From Synechococcus sp. KORDI-100 (GTDB lineage Bacteria; Cyanobacteriota; Cyanobacteriia; PCC-6307; Cyanobiaceae): 64,000 nucleotides of DNA. The stretch covers positions 1,674,001 through 1,738,000 of the forward strand of contig NZ_CP006269.1 in NCBI RefSeq assembly GCF_000737535.1. Reading direction: 5' to 3'. The translations under genes were made by a program, and so were the position numbers. Below, piece by piece: positions 55,470-63,291 of this stretch (its first letter is position 1; every line of letters starts with the position of its first letter). Below the pieces are notes generated by a model, which was given only the letters and a program-made list of their open reading frames with translations, was not told where the DNA came from and searched no databases.

Positions 55470-56474
55470 TCAGCTCAGAGCGATGCTTTGAGCGCCGTCC
55501 TTGATGTGAACGGTGTTGGTGAAGCGACAGGTGTTGTCCAGGTTGCTGATCACCAGGCTGCTGGTGCGTGTGCAGTCACATTCGAACTTAACGCCATGGA
55601 AGAGCAGTCCATCGGTGATGCCACTGCCGGCGAAGACCACATGCTCACCGCAGGCCAGTTCCTCGGCTTCGTAGACCTTGTCGGGATCGGCGATGCCCAT
55701 CTCCGCCAGGCGAGCCAGATTGCCTTCCTTCGTGAGGTCAGCCCATTCCTTGGTCTGAGCCACTGCGGGGTCATACACGAGTTGGCCCTGGAAATGTCCT
55801 CCGAGAGCGCGCATGGCCGCTGCGGAGATGACACCTTCAGGAGCGGCGCCGATGCCCATCAGGCAGTGGGTCCCTGTCCCTGCAAAACCACAGGCGATGG
55901 CAGCCTGAACATCACCATCGGAAATCGGCTGGATGCGAGCACCGGTGGCGCGAATCTCGGCCATCAGATCCTTGTGACGCGCACGATCCATCACGACGAT
56001 CGTGAGTTCATCGGCTGCCAGTCCCAGACAATCACTGAGGATCTTGATGTTCTCGGTGGCGGACTTGCCGATGTCCACCTTGCCCTTGGCGGCCGGCGGA
56101 GCAGCCAGCTTCTTCATGTAGAAGTCGGGGGCATTGAACAGACCGCCACGATCAGAGGCCGCGAGCACCGCCATGGAGCCGCGCTGACTGAAGGCGCAGA
56201 GGTTGGTTCCCTCGCAGGGGTCGACAGCGAAATCAACACCTGGACCGGTCCCGCTGCCAACCTCTTCGCCGATGTAAAGCATCGGGGCTTCATCCCGCTC
56301 GCCTTCGCCGATCACGATGCGGCCCTGCATCTGGATCTGGCCCATGCGCTTGCGCATGGCTTCGACGGCAGCAGCGTCAGCCTCGTTCTTGAGGCCCTTG
56401 CCGGAAAGCTTTGCGGAGGCGATGGCGGCCTGCTCGACGACCTCGAGAATTTCCTGAATCAGGGTCTGGTCCAC
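55470..56474 (-). CDS. glpX: Fructose-1,6-/sedoheptulose-1,7-bisphosphatase class II
   Basis: 334 residues, the usual cyanobacterial length. Calvin cycle bifunctional phosphatase. Motifs: [19 protein letters not shown] (metal site), [65 protein letters not shown]. The GTG start at 56474 ([14 protein letters not shown]) gives the conserved N-terminus; the longer frame is rejected. Divergent from rpe, 171 bases apart, so both Calvin-cycle genes may share control. Confidence 0.95.
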   Translation of the reverse strand: MDQTLIQEILEVVEQAAIASAKLSGKGLKNEADAAAVEAMRKRMGQIQMQGRIVIGEGERDEAPMLYIGEEVGSGTGPGVDFAVDPCEGTNLCAFSQRGSMAVLAASDRGGLFNAPDFYMKKLAAPPAAKGKVDIGKSATENIKILSDCLGLAADELTIVVMDRARHKDLMAEIRATGARIQPISDGDVQAAIACGFAGTGTHCLMGIGAAPEGVISAAAMRALGGHFQGQLVYDPAVAQTKEWADLTKEGNLARLAEMGIADPDKVYEAEELACGEHVVFAGSGITDGLLFHGVKFECDCTRTSSLVISNLDNTCRFTNTVHIKDGAQSIALS

Positions 56475-56645
56475 GGGACTCCGGTGATGGGGTGATGGGG
56501 GTGCGGATCGAGAATGCGGGTAAGGACAGCCTTCAGGAAGGTCAGTTTCCCCTTGCCGCAAGGGATCTCGGCGACGAAGCGCGGCTCACTGTATCAGTGG
56601 CCTCAAAGGTCTCTAAAATCGCCCCGCAGTTTTGCAGTCCCTGCC

Positions 56646-57329
56646 ATGAGCACCAAGCCCCTGGTGATCTCGCCATCCATCCTTTCAGCAGACTTTTCAC
56701 GTCTGGGCGCCGAGGTGAAAGCCGTGGATGAGGCAGGCGCTGACTGGATCCACGTTGATGTGATGGACGGTCGCTTCGTCCCGAACATCACCATCGGGCC
56801 CCTGATCGTTGAGGCCCTGCGTCCGGTGACCCAGAAACCGCTGGACGTTCACCTGATGATCGTGGAACCGGAGAAATACGTTCCGGATTTCGCCAAGGCC
56901 GGCGCCGACATCATTTCGGTCCAGGTCGAAGCGTGCCCACACCTGCATCGCAACCTGGCTCAGATCAAGGATCTCGGCAAGAAGGCGGGAGCGGTGTTGA
57001 ACCCTGGCACTCCCCTCGACACCCTTGAGTACTGCCTGGAGCTGTGCGATCTGGTTCTGATCATGAGCGTGAACCCCGGTTTCGGCGGCCAGAGCTTCAT
57101 TGAGAATCAGGTTCAGAAAATTCGCGACCTGCGCCGAATGTGCGATGAGCGCGGTCTCGATCCCTGGATCGAAGTGGACGGCGGCATCAAGGCCGGGAAC
57201 GCCTGGAAGGTGATTGAGGCGGGAGCAAACGCCATCGTCTCCGGCTCCGGGGTGTTCAATCAGCCCGACTACGCCGAAGCCATCAAGGGAATCCGCGCCA
57301 GCAGCAGCAAACAGGCTGTTCTGGTCTGA
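56646..57329 (+). CDS. rpe: Ribulose-phosphate 3-epimerase
   Basis: 227 residues. Interconverts ribulose-5-phosphate and xylulose-5-phosphate in the Calvin cycle and pentose phosphate pathway. TIM barrel with [40 protein letters not shown] (metal-binding His/Asp), [27 protein letters not shown] and [12 protein letters not shown]. Start 56646. Three tandem ~20-base repeats cover its stop codon. Confidence 0.96.
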   Translation: MSTKPLVISPSILSADFSRLGAEVKAVDEAGADWIHVDVMDGRFVPNITIGPLIVEALRPVTQKPLDVHLMIVEPEKYVPDFAKAGADIISVQVEACPHLHRNLAQIKDLGKKAGAVLNPGTPLDTLEYCLELCDLVLIMSVNPGFGGQSFIENQVQKIRDLRRMCDERGLDPWIEVDGGIKAGNAWKVIEAGANAIVSGSGVFNQPDYAEAIKGIRASSSKQAVLV

Positions 57330-57374
57330 CAAAGGACGTCCTGGTCCGACAAAGGCTGTTTTGGTCCAACAAGA
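57316..57374 (+). repeat. Three ~20-base tandem repeats over the rpe stop
   Basis: Units GCTGTTCTGGTCTGACAAAG (57316-57335, containing the rpe TGA), GACGTCCTGGTCCGACAAAG (57336-57355) and GCTGTTTGGTCCAACAAG (57356-57373) in tandem. The copy containing the stop is duplicated downstream, so the tail of rpe appears copied. Confidence 0.75.
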
Positions 57375-57707
57375 GCTTTCCTGTTGAATCGGAAAGACAA
57401 TCACAACAATGCCCTGCTACGAGGTGGGGGCATTGTTGATGGGATTTCAAAGATTAAAGACTCAACCGATCAAGACAGGCAATATCCCAATGGATGTCAG
57501 ATTGTCATCAACAGATCCATCGATCGTTCATGGGACCTGCAATGGACCGGTGACGGAACAGACAACAATCCAGACGACACGTATCGTTGCAACAGCACCG
57601 CCTGAAAGCCAGCTGCAGCGTTTTTCGCCGAACACGGAAACCCAGGTCGACTGACAACTTCAGAGGACTCACTCATTCGTCGCACGGCGAGGCAAATCAG
57701 GGCAGCC
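57330..57707. other. Stretch with repeats and hairpin, no convincing gene
   Basis: Contains the tandem repeats, the 11-bp hairpin at 57404-57438 and two overlapping open frames (from TTG 57384 and ATG 57409, 73 and 81 codons) whose products (for example MPCYEVGALLMGFQRLKTQP) have no coding character I can defend. Confidence 0.5.
57404..57438 (+). terminator. Perfect 11-bp inverted repeat, possible rpe terminator
   Basis: CAACAATGCCC and GGGCATTGTTG with a 13-base loop. There is no T-run after either arm, so it may be a processing/attenuation hairpin or a weak terminator rather than a classical one. Confidence 0.5.
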
Positions 57708-57809
57708 TCACAGCAAGAACAAGAAGAGCACGACCCACGAGGTCCCGATCAGGAAAAGCTTGTCTGCCCCTTTATTGATGTCGAACAGTTCGTATGGCTC
57801 TGGAGTCAT
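57708..57809 (-). CDS. 33-residue single-span membrane protein
   Basis: MTPEPYELFDINKGADKLFL followed by a hydrophobic run to the end (IGTSWVVLFLFLL). One predicted helix of about 15-18 residues with a charged N-terminal half. Small size and layout recall low-mass photosystem or NDH subunits, but the sequence matches none I recall. A longer in-frame start at 57899 exists but the added part looks random. Confidence 0.4.
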   Translation of the reverse strand: MTPEPYELFDINKGADKLFLIGTSWVVLFLFLL

Positions 57810-58155
57810 TGAGTCGCGTATCAACTCGAAGACCCTAGCGAGTAAAGCCGACCTGATGGAACGATGCGGTACGCAGTCGCTGGAGATGAAATGCCTCACT
57901 CCATTAGAAGGAGTGAGAACCCTCGCATTGACTCCCTATCAAGACATACTCCTGTATGTGTTGCATCGAAACCGTAATGAACAGCCTTGGATGATATTTC
58001 CCACTAGAACTCAACCTCGGCAGAGAGAGACCAAATACTTATTTTTGAACGACAATATTTTAGTTGACTTTTCTTCTATTGTCACCTTTGCAAAAAATGG
58101 CAGATACAAGTGTCATCGTAATCCTTGGCATCGTACTCAACTTGCCCACCAATGA
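57760..58155 (+). CDS. Doubtful open frame
   Basis: 131 codons from ATG 57760. Its first 50 codons are antisense to the 33-residue protein frame and its last ones antisense to the 58082 gene. The middle (LTPYQDILLYVLHRNRNEQP) has weak coding feel. No family, no ribosome site. Listed because it is the longest frame in the gap. Confidence 0.25.
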   Translation: MSAPLLMSNSSYGSGVIESRINSKTLASKADLMERCGTQSLEMKCLTPLEGVRTLALTPYQDILLYVLHRNRNEQPWMIFPTRTQPRQRETKYLFLNDNILVDFSSIVTFAKNGRYKCHRNPWHRTQLAHQ

Positions 58156-58318
58156 TGCTGTCAAAAATCGCATTCCTGCTCGTGCTCGAATGAACCAACT
58201 CAAAGGTGCCATCGTTTATATGGATTGATATCCAAAAAGCCCTGTCCGAGTAGTCGTGGCATATTGGGAAATCGTTTTCTTCGATTGTGATTATGACCTT
58301 CGTAACTTCACAATTCAA
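58082..58318 (-). CDS. Acidic hypothetical protein
   Basis: 78 residues: MNCEVTKVIITIEENDFPIC, then SDRAFWISIHINDGTFELVH and EYDAKDYDDTCICHFLQR. Beta-rich, A+T-rich codons like its neighbours. Overlaps the start of the divergent 58293 gene by 26 bases; a later start would remove the conflict. No family recognised. Confidence 0.4.
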   Translation of the reverse strand: MNCEVTKVIITIEENDFPICHDYSDRAFWISIHINDGTFELVHSSTSRNAIFDSIIGGQVEYDAKDYDDTCICHFLQR

Positions 58319-58541
58319 GTTGATTGCATCAGTCGTAGCGAGGACTGCTGTATTGGAGCAAATCTTTCACCGTGACATGCGTGGCGAGGACTTCATCGAG
58401 AACGAGGCATGCCGGGACAAGGTCGTCCTTGATAACATGGCTAGTATCAGGTTTGAGAACTTCCGTCGCAAATATGGGTATAAAAGCGAAATAGCGATAT
58501 GGCGATATACGGAATCGTTAGAAGGGCTGGAGTCCCTATGA
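58293..58541 (+). CDS. Small hypothetical protein coupled to an HTH gene
   Basis: 82 residues: MTFVTSQFKLIASVVARTAVLEQIFHRDM, EDFIENEACRDKVVLDNMAS and FENFRRKYGYKSEIAIWRYTES. A helical, basic protein. Its stop overlaps the next start (ATGA at 58538-58541), evidence that both are real. Located in the second accessory patch. GTG 58287 is an alternative start. Confidence 0.55.
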   Translation: MTFVTSQFKLIASVVARTAVLEQIFHRDMRGEDFIENEACRDKVVLDNMASIRFENFRRKYGYKSEIAIWRYTESLEGLESL

Positions 58542-58756
58542 GTCCTCGTCTAAGTCGACGTGATATTTTCGATAAAAAGACTATTGGTAATGACTTGTTC
58601 GATGGTAAACGGAGCGTGAAAGACATCGCTTCTCTGATGGGCTGCTCAACGACACAGGCGCATTACAGGAAGACAGCCCTGGGGATGAAGACTGATTGCT
58701 GGAAGAGAAAGAGTATCGTGATGCTGATTTCGTGGGTTTACCCACTGAGAAGATAG
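58538..58756 (+). CDS. HTH-containing small protein, possibly frameshifted
   Basis: 72 residues in this frame. SRRDIFDKKTIGNDLFDGKR, then SVKDIASLMGCSTTQAHYRK is a helix-turn-helix of the resolvase/sigma-4 type. After about residue 52 the frame turns unconvincing, while the -1-related frame starting at 58696 continues as LEEKEYRDADFVGLPTEKIV, DESLDYCRSIRREHRSTSYW and YWIQQGTREQV to a stop at 58863. I think the intact protein joined both, with a frameshift near 58700. Confidence 0.55.
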   Translation: MSPRLSRRDIFDKKTIGNDLFDGKRSVKDIASLMGCSTTQAHYRKTALGMKTDCWKRKSIVMLISWVYPLRR

Positions 58757-58863
58757 TGAGTCAACTAGATGAATCTTTGGATTATTGCCGTAGCATTAGA
58801 CGAGAGCATCGTTCAACGTCTTATTGGTATTGGATACAACAAGGGACTAGGGAACAGGTTTAA
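58696..58863 (+). pseudogene. C-terminal part of the HTH gene in another frame
   Basis: 55 codons from TTG 58696: helical segment with many charged residues, protein-like throughout. It has no ribosome site of its own and starts directly after an in-frame TGA, which fits the view that it is the displaced C-terminus of the 58538 gene. Confidence 0.5.
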
Positions 58864-59173
58864 TGGAGCAGCTTGGATAAGGTACTAATCCTAGATTTAT
58901 TCCGTCTTTCAAGAAAGCATTCAATTGTTGATAATTGAAACCATTCTGTTTCCACCACTCAGTCAATTGCTCTGCTGTAAGCAGACCATCGTCCTCTAAT
59001 CTGCAAAGTATTCCAGGTATGTATGTAAAAGCAGAATATTGAATTGCTGCCTGGCATAGAATGATGGTTTCTTCTGAAGCCGAACAAGCTTTATCAAACT
59101 CCTCAATTGTCTCAAAAGCCTGAACTGGACCTGCCAAAAGAAGCAGTGCACCAATGAGTGGAAGGCGTTTCAT
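58847..59173 (-). CDS. Small secreted protein of a local tandem family (copy 1)
   Basis: 108 residues. Signal peptide MKRLPLIGALLLLAGPVQAF (cut near QAF). Mature part EEFDKACSASEETIILCQAA, then YIPGILCRLEDDGLLTAEQLTEW and a final YPSCSIKPVP. The stretch LC-x-L-x2-DGLLT recurs in copies 2 and 4. Several cysteines suggest disulfides. Overlaps the 58696 frame on the opposite strand by 17 bases. Confidence 0.7.
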   Translation of the reverse strand: MKRLPLIGALLLLAGPVQAFETIEEFDKACSASEETIILCQAAIQYSAFTYIPGILCRLEDDGLLTAEQLTEWWKQNGFNYQQLNAFLKDGINLGLVPYPSCSIKPVP

Positions 59174-59189
59174 GATGGGTAGAATAATT

Positions 59190-59489
59190 TCAAGGTATTA
59201 TTGGGCAATTCGGATAGTATCCTAATGCTAATTCTATCCCGTTATTCCATAAGCCCAGTAAATAAACTTTCCAACCGGGCTCGGCATACTTAATTCGAAG
59301 CTTTATTTCATGATATTCAGCGTCAAATTCCTCTGGTGTTATTAAGCCTTTTTCGTTTAATTTACAAAGCATTCCTACGCATAATTTAAGTGCTACATCT
59401 GACGTTATGCAGACCTCATCGAACTCCTCATTTGCCTGAACTGGTGCTGTTAAAAGAAGCAGTGCACCGATGAGTGGAAGGAGTTTCAT
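59190..59489 (-). CDS. Small secreted protein of a local tandem family (copy 2)
   Basis: 99 residues. Signal peptide MKLLPLIGALLLLTAPVQAN. Mature part NEEFDEVCITSDVALKLCVGMLCKLNEKGLI, then TPEEFDAEYHEIKLR and ending GYYPNCPIIP. Shares LC-x-L-x2-KGLIT and the YP(S/N)C end with copy 1. 16 bases from copy 1's start. Start 59489 (MKLLP) preferred over 59498. Confidence 0.7.
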   Translation of the reverse strand: MKLLPLIGALLLLTAPVQANEEFDEVCITSDVALKLCVGMLCKLNEKGLITPEEFDAEYHEIKLRIKYAEPGWKVYLLGLWNNGIELALGYYPNCPIIP

Positions 59490-59500
59490 AAGAGACAATC

Positions 59501-59573
59501 TGCAGGAGCAAAGTGTCGCATCTCAATCAACCGGGAACAGCTTCCATTGAGCATCCTCTGGAATCTCTGGACC
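59501..59573. repeat. 73-base direct repeat, copy A
   Basis: Identical to 60137-60209. It covers the end of an open frame finishing KLFPVD-stop and the leader of the following secreted gene; similarity continues downstream into the signal-peptide codons. Confidence 0.9.
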
Positions 59574-59669
59574 CACTTTCATATCCTCCAAATCAGCAGT
59601 GATTGCCATCGAACGACACTCACCAACGATACGCAGAGCATTGGCTGAAGTCTTCAGTCGGCAGATCAT
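59523..59669 (-). CDS. 48-residue hypothetical protein or C-terminal fragment
   Basis: MICRLKTSANALRIVGECRS, MAITADLEDMKVGPEIPEDA and QWKLFPVD. The last 25 residues are the same as the end of the 60159 frame. The start (ATG 59669) overlaps the end of copy 3 in another frame. It may be the relic of a duplicated longer gene or a tiny functional gene. Confidence 0.45.
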   Translation of the reverse strand: MICRLKTSANALRIVGECRSMAITADLEDMKVGPEIPEDAQWKLFPVD

Positions 59670-59817
59670 CTTTGTTATCAGGATCACCATTCATGTAGGC
59701 CTTACAAATTTCATAAGGCGTGTAGTTGTCGTAAGGATCTCCGTCATCGAAAGGACTGCCTGCATGGACTGGTGCTGTTGAAAGAAAGAGTGCACCGATG
59801 AGTGGGAAGAGTTTCAT
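59620..59817 (-). CDS. Small secreted protein of a local tandem family (copy 3)
   Basis: 65 residues. Signal peptide MKLFPLIGALFLSTAPVHAG, then a short acidic mature part GSPFDDGDPYDNYTPYEICK and EDFSQCSAYRW. It lacks the LC-x-L motif and is half the size of the others, so may be truncated. Its ATG overlaps copy 4's stop by 4 bases (ATGA). Confidence 0.65.
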   Translation of the reverse strand: MKLFPLIGALFLSTAPVHAGSPFDDGDPYDNYTPYEICKAYMNGDPDNKDDLPTEDFSQCSAYRW

Positions 59818-60125
59818 TGAAAAACCTCTTTACAAGCTACATCTTGGATTATGTCTCTATAGGCGATGTCTATATTGGAAGCATAGTCTTTGGCATCAGG
59901 ATCTTTCTTAACCATATCAGGTATTTCTATAAATAGCTTTTGGGCATATTCTTTTGTGATTAGTTTGTCGGCTGCCAATCCGCACAAGGTATTCCCTATT
60001 CCATAGACATAGCCGTAGTAGAAGCCTTTGTTTCTTTCATCATCTGCTGATTTGTCAGGTGTAGCAACAGAATCGGCAGGTGCTGTTGAAACAAGGAGTG
60101 CTCCGATGAATGGAAAGAGTTTCAT
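59814..60125 (-). CDS. Small secreted protein of a local tandem family (copy 4)
   Basis: 103 residues. Signal peptide MKLFPFIGALLVSTAPADSV. Mature part DERNKGFYYGYVYGIGNTLCGLAADKLIT then KEYAQKLFIEIP, ending DVACKEVFQ. Shares the LC-x-L ... LIT motif with copies 1 and 2. Its leader carries copy B of the direct repeat. Confidence 0.7.
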   Translation of the reverse strand: MKLFPFIGALLVSTAPADSVATPDKSADDERNKGFYYGYVYGIGNTLCGLAADKLITKEYAQKLFIEIPDMVKKDPDAKDYASNIDIAYRDIIQDVACKEVFQ

Positions 60126-60136
60126 AAGAAACAGCC

Positions 60137-60209
60137 TGCAGGAGCAAAGTGTCGCATCTCAATCAACCGGGAACAGCTTCCATTGAGCATCCTCTGGAAT
60201 CTCTGGACC
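60137..60209. repeat. 73-base direct repeat, copy B
   Basis: Identical to 59501-59573. In both places the sequence on the minus strand is: end of a '...KLFPVD' frame, 33-base gap, then a secreted-family start. The duplicated unit is therefore gene end plus promoter/leader plus signal peptide. Confidence 0.9.
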
Positions 60210-60353
60210 TACCTTCATATCCTCAGGTTCTTTCCAAGCCACTCGCCACTCAGGCACACGGCAGGGAACATAGTCAAAGTTCTCGATACTCACTCCACCA
60301 AGTCGAGCTGGGCATCCATACCAGCCACTCACCCATCGGCTCCCGTCGTTCAA
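60159..60353 (-). CDS. Hypothetical protein, probably 5'-truncated
   Basis: 64 residues from TTG 60353 (M)NDGSRWVSGWYGCPARLGG, then FDYVPCRVPEWRVAWKEPED and MKVGPEIPEDAQWKLFPVD. In the same frame, codons upstream to 60416 (NPTKCIWFRGGLNDGSRW) also look coding but there is no ATG/GTG before a TAA, so the true N-terminus was probably lost next to ccsA. Cysteine-rich; the family is not recognised. Confidence 0.5.
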   Translation of the reverse strand: MNDGSRWVSGWYGCPARLGGVSIENFDYVPCRVPEWRVAWKEPEDMKVGPEIPEDAQWKLFPVD

Positions 60354-60443
60354 CCCTCCCCGAAACCAAATGCATTTAGTCGGGTTTGGAGGTCGAGTCC
60401 AGTTGTTCCCAGGGGGTTAACAGATGAAAAACCATCGCCAACA

Positions 60444-61364
60444 CTAAGTTCCAAGAAACCAGCCATAGCTGTGCAAACCAATGCCTAACAAGTTCACACC
60501 GATGTAACAGATTCCGATCACAGCCAAGCCAACAACAGCCACCAAGGCCGGACGACGACCCTGCCAACCGCGACTCAGTCGCGTGTGGAGATAGGCGGCA
60601 TAAACAAGCCAGCAAATCAATGCCCAGGTTTCCTTCGGATCCCAGCTCCAGTAACTGCCCCAGGCTTCATTGGCCCAGACAGCACCGCTGATGATGCCGA
60701 CGGTCAGCAGTAAAAACCCAACAGTGATTGTGCGATAGCTGAGGCTGTCGAGTTGTTCATTGGTGGTGAGCTGAACTGAACGCAACTGGAGAACGCCGTT
60801 GTCCCCCACGGCAGCGGCCTGACGAAATCCACCACTGCCGATCGAGCTGCTGCGCAGTTCCAGGGCCTCACCGCGGTCAGTGATCAACACCGCAAATGAC
60901 AGCAAAGATCCCACCAGCAGTGCGGCGTAACTCACCATGATCACGCTGACGTGCATCACCAGCCAGCTCGAGCGCAGGGCCGGCACCAGAGGTGCTGATG
61001 TCTGAAGCTGATCCGGCAGGGCGAAGCTTGCAAACGCAATACACCCAAGTCCCATCGGCGTTGCAGCCGCCGGAACGATCGGCGATGGCCAACTGCGCTC
61101 AACAAGCAGCTGGGTCAGTGTGCAGGCCCAGGCCAGGAAACAGAGCGACTCGTAGAGATTGCTGATCGGGAAATGGCCGGACTGCCACCAGCGCAACACA
61201 AGCTGGGCCGTCAGCAGGAGATTTGAAATCGCGACCAGCATGCGCACGCTCGTGGACGAAGTCTGGCTTGAAGCGGCCCAGAAGGACACCGGCAGTGCCA
61301 GAAGCAACAGCACGAAGGCCGCGAAGCCCAGGGTTGTAACCGCGTCGAATGAAGCAGCGAACAA
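60444..61364 (-). CDS. ccsA: Cytochrome c biogenesis protein CcsA
   Basis: 306 residues, about eight transmembrane helices. Membrane partner of Ccs1 (system II) that attaches haem to c-type cytochromes in the thylakoid lumen/periplasm. Haem-handling WWD motif is [24 protein letters not shown], and the flanking histidines include [11 protein letters not shown] and YLHTRLSRG. Start 61364. Ccs1 is not in the window. Confidence 0.94.
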   Translation of the reverse strand: MFAASFDAVTTLGFAAFVLLLLALPVSFWAASSQTSSTSVRMLVAISNLLLTAQLVLRWWQSGHFPISNLYESLCFLAWACTLTQLLVERSWPSPIVPAAATPMGLGCIAFASFALPDQLQTSAPLVPALRSSWLVMHVSVIMVSYAALLVGSLLSFAVLITDRGEALELRSSSIGSGGFRQAAAVGDNGVLQLRSVQLTTNEQLDSLSYRTITVGFLLLTVGIISGAVWANEAWGSYWSWDPKETWALICWLVYAAYLHTRLSRGWQGRRPALVAVVGLAVIGICYIGVNLLGIGLHSYGWFLGT

Positions 61365-61402
61365 ACGATGGAAACCTGCTGATCCGATTCTGCCGGGCTA
61401 GA

Positions 61403-62566
61403 TCAACGACTGGCCTGACGCAGTAACAGTCCACCAGCTCCAAGAGAGATCAAAACCGGCAGCCAGGCAGCTGCCAGAGGAGAAAGCGTTCCTTTCACCC
61501 CAAGGGAACTGAAACTGAAACTGATCACGTAGTACACAACGATGATGCCCAGCGTCAGAACAAACGCGAAGCTGCGACTGGTGCGGTAACTGGGTTGTGC
61601 GCCGAGCGTGGCACCAAACAGACCGAAGACGATGCAGGCCATCGGGAACGTGAATTTCTCCTGGATCCGCACACGAATCTTGCGAGCGTCCTTGTTGTTG
61701 CCTGACTCCACATACAACCGCTCAGCCTGCATGGCCTCCGCCACAGTCATGTTGACCGCGTCCTTCTGAATTTTGGCCAGGCGCAAGGGGCCAGATCCAA
61801 GTGGGTACACGTAGCGATCAAAGTCAGCCTGGGAGGAACTGCCACTGCTGTTCAGCGTCAGGATCTGGCCATCAAGAAAATCCCAGGACGCCTTCTGCTG
61901 ATTCCAGACGGCCTTCTTCGCCACCAGCATCTGGGTGAAACCAACCCGTGAAAAATCCAGCACCGTGACGTCCTGCATTTCCCCGTCTCTGAAGCGTCGG
62001 GCGAAGAACAGCTGGGTCAGACCGCGTTCTGAAGAGGCGTCATCCACTGCCCTTGTCCGCGGACCGAAGCGTGGATAAATGATGTCCTGACCCTTCTCCG
62101 TTGCCAGAGAGCGTCCGAGCGCCCGTTGCAGGGTGACCTCCGCATACCTGTTACTGCCAGGCACCACCACATCGTTGAGAACGAAGGTGAGCCCTGTCAT
62201 CAGCACAGCCACCACCATGGCGGGAGCGATCATCCGTGCCGTGGTCACCCCAAGACTTCGCAGAGCGGTGAGTTCACTGTTGGTGGACAGGCGCGTGTAT
62301 ACGAACAGCGACGCCATCAGCGTTCCCATCGGAACGGAAAATGCCAGCCAGCGCGGCGTGCTGAACAGAAGCACCTGAGTGGCAATCGTGATCGGCAGGT
62401 TCTTGTCCACCATCTGGCGAACCAGCTCGAACATCACACCGCCTGTCAGCAGCAGCAGGGTGAACAGCGCCACAAAGAACAACAGCGGGCCAAGCAGCTC
62501 GATCAGCAACCAGCGGTCAAGCAAGCTGAGTCGCTGCCATGGACCACGAAGGAACAACGGCCTCAA
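61403..62566 (-). CDS. LptF/LptG-family LPS export permease
   Basis: 387 residues, YjgP/YjgQ family. Helices at both ends (LLFFVALFTLLLLTGGVMFELV and a terminal block near SLGVKGTLSPLAAAWLPVLIS) around a periplasmic beta-jellyroll (about 140-290). With the ATPase LptB encoded next to it, forms the inner-membrane motor extracting lipopolysaccharide. Cyanobacteria often encode one such permease rather than two. ATGA overlap with lptB. Confidence 0.9.
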   Translation of the reverse strand: MRPLFLRGPWQRLSLLDRWLLIELLGPLLFFVALFTLLLLTGGVMFELVRQMVDKNLPITIATQVLLFSTPRWLAFSVPMGTLMASLFVYTRLSTNSELTALRSLGVTTARMIAPAMVVAVLMTGLTFVLNDVVVPGSNRYAEVTLQRALGRSLATEKGQDIIYPRFGPRTRAVDDASSERGLTQLFFARRFRDGEMQDVTVLDFSRVGFTQMLVAKKAVWNQQKASWDFLDGQILTLNSSGSSSQADFDRYVYPLGSGPLRLAKIQKDAVNMTVAEAMQAERLYVESGNNKDARKIRVRIQEKFTFPMACIVFGLFGATLGAQPSYRTSRSFAFVLTLGIIVVYYVISFSFSSLGVKGTLSPLAAAWLPVLISLGAGGLLLRQASR

Positions 62567-63291
62567 AGCTGAAAGTCCTCCCCCAGGTAGTAGCGGCGCA
62601 CCTGTGGATCGGCGGCAACCTGATCTGATCGACCCGACGCCAGGATCGCTCCGTCGTTGACGATGTAGGAGCGGTCGGTGATGGCCAGCGTTTCACGCAC
62701 GTTGTGATCCGTGATCAGAATCCCCATGCCGCGACTGCGGAGGGATTGAATCAGCGACTGCAGATCAGCCACGGCGAGGGGGTCGACTCCGGCGAAGGGT
62801 TCATCCAGCAGGAGATAACTCGGCCCGTCCACACCAACGGCAAGAGCACGGGCCACCTCGCAGCGACGGCGTTCGCCACCGGAGAGTTGAAATCCACGGC
62901 GATCAATGAACGCTGTGAGGTGAAAATCCTCAATCAACTGATCACGACGATCCCGCCGCTGGGCTGGCGTCAGATCCGTTTGCTCCAGCGCAACGGCCAG
63001 GTTCTGGCGAACCGTGAGCTGGCGAAACACACTCGGTTCCTGTGGGAGGTAGCCGATCCCCAGGCGGGCTCGATGGGGCATGGACAACGTCGCCACCTCC
63101 CGCCCATCGAGATTCACCTGGCCATGATCCGGTCGTAACAGTCCGATGACGAGATTGAACGTTGTTGTCTTGCCAGCCCCGTTTGGTCCGAGCAGACCGA
63201 CTACCTCCCCTGGCGAAAGCGTGAGGGACACACTTTTCACCAATTGCCTACCACCAAGGCTGATGGAGACCTGCTCCAGAGAAAGACTCAT
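62563..63291 (-). CDS. lptB: LPS export ABC transporter ATP-binding protein
   Basis: 242 residues. Walker A LLGPNGAGKTTTFNLV, Q-loop GYLPQEPSVFRQLTVRQNLA (the LptB hallmark 'YLPQEpSiFr.LtV'), signature FQLSGGERRRCEVARAL, Walker B YLLLDEPFAGVDP, H-loop LITDHNVRETL. Drives the LptF/G permease and LptA/C bridge. Start 63291; overlaps the lptA-like gene by 4 bases. Confidence 0.95.
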   Translation of the reverse strand: MSLSLEQVSISLGGRQLVKSVSLTLSPGEVVGLLGPNGAGKTTTFNLVIGLLRPDHGQVNLDGREVATLSMPHRARLGIGYLPQEPSVFRQLTVRQNLAVALEQTDLTPAQRRDRRDQLIEDFHLTAFIDRRGFQLSGGERRRCEVARALAVGVDGPSYLLLDEPFAGVDPLAVADLQSLIQSLRSRGMGILITDHNVRETLAITDRSYIVNDGAILASGRSDQVAADPQVRRYYLGEDFQL

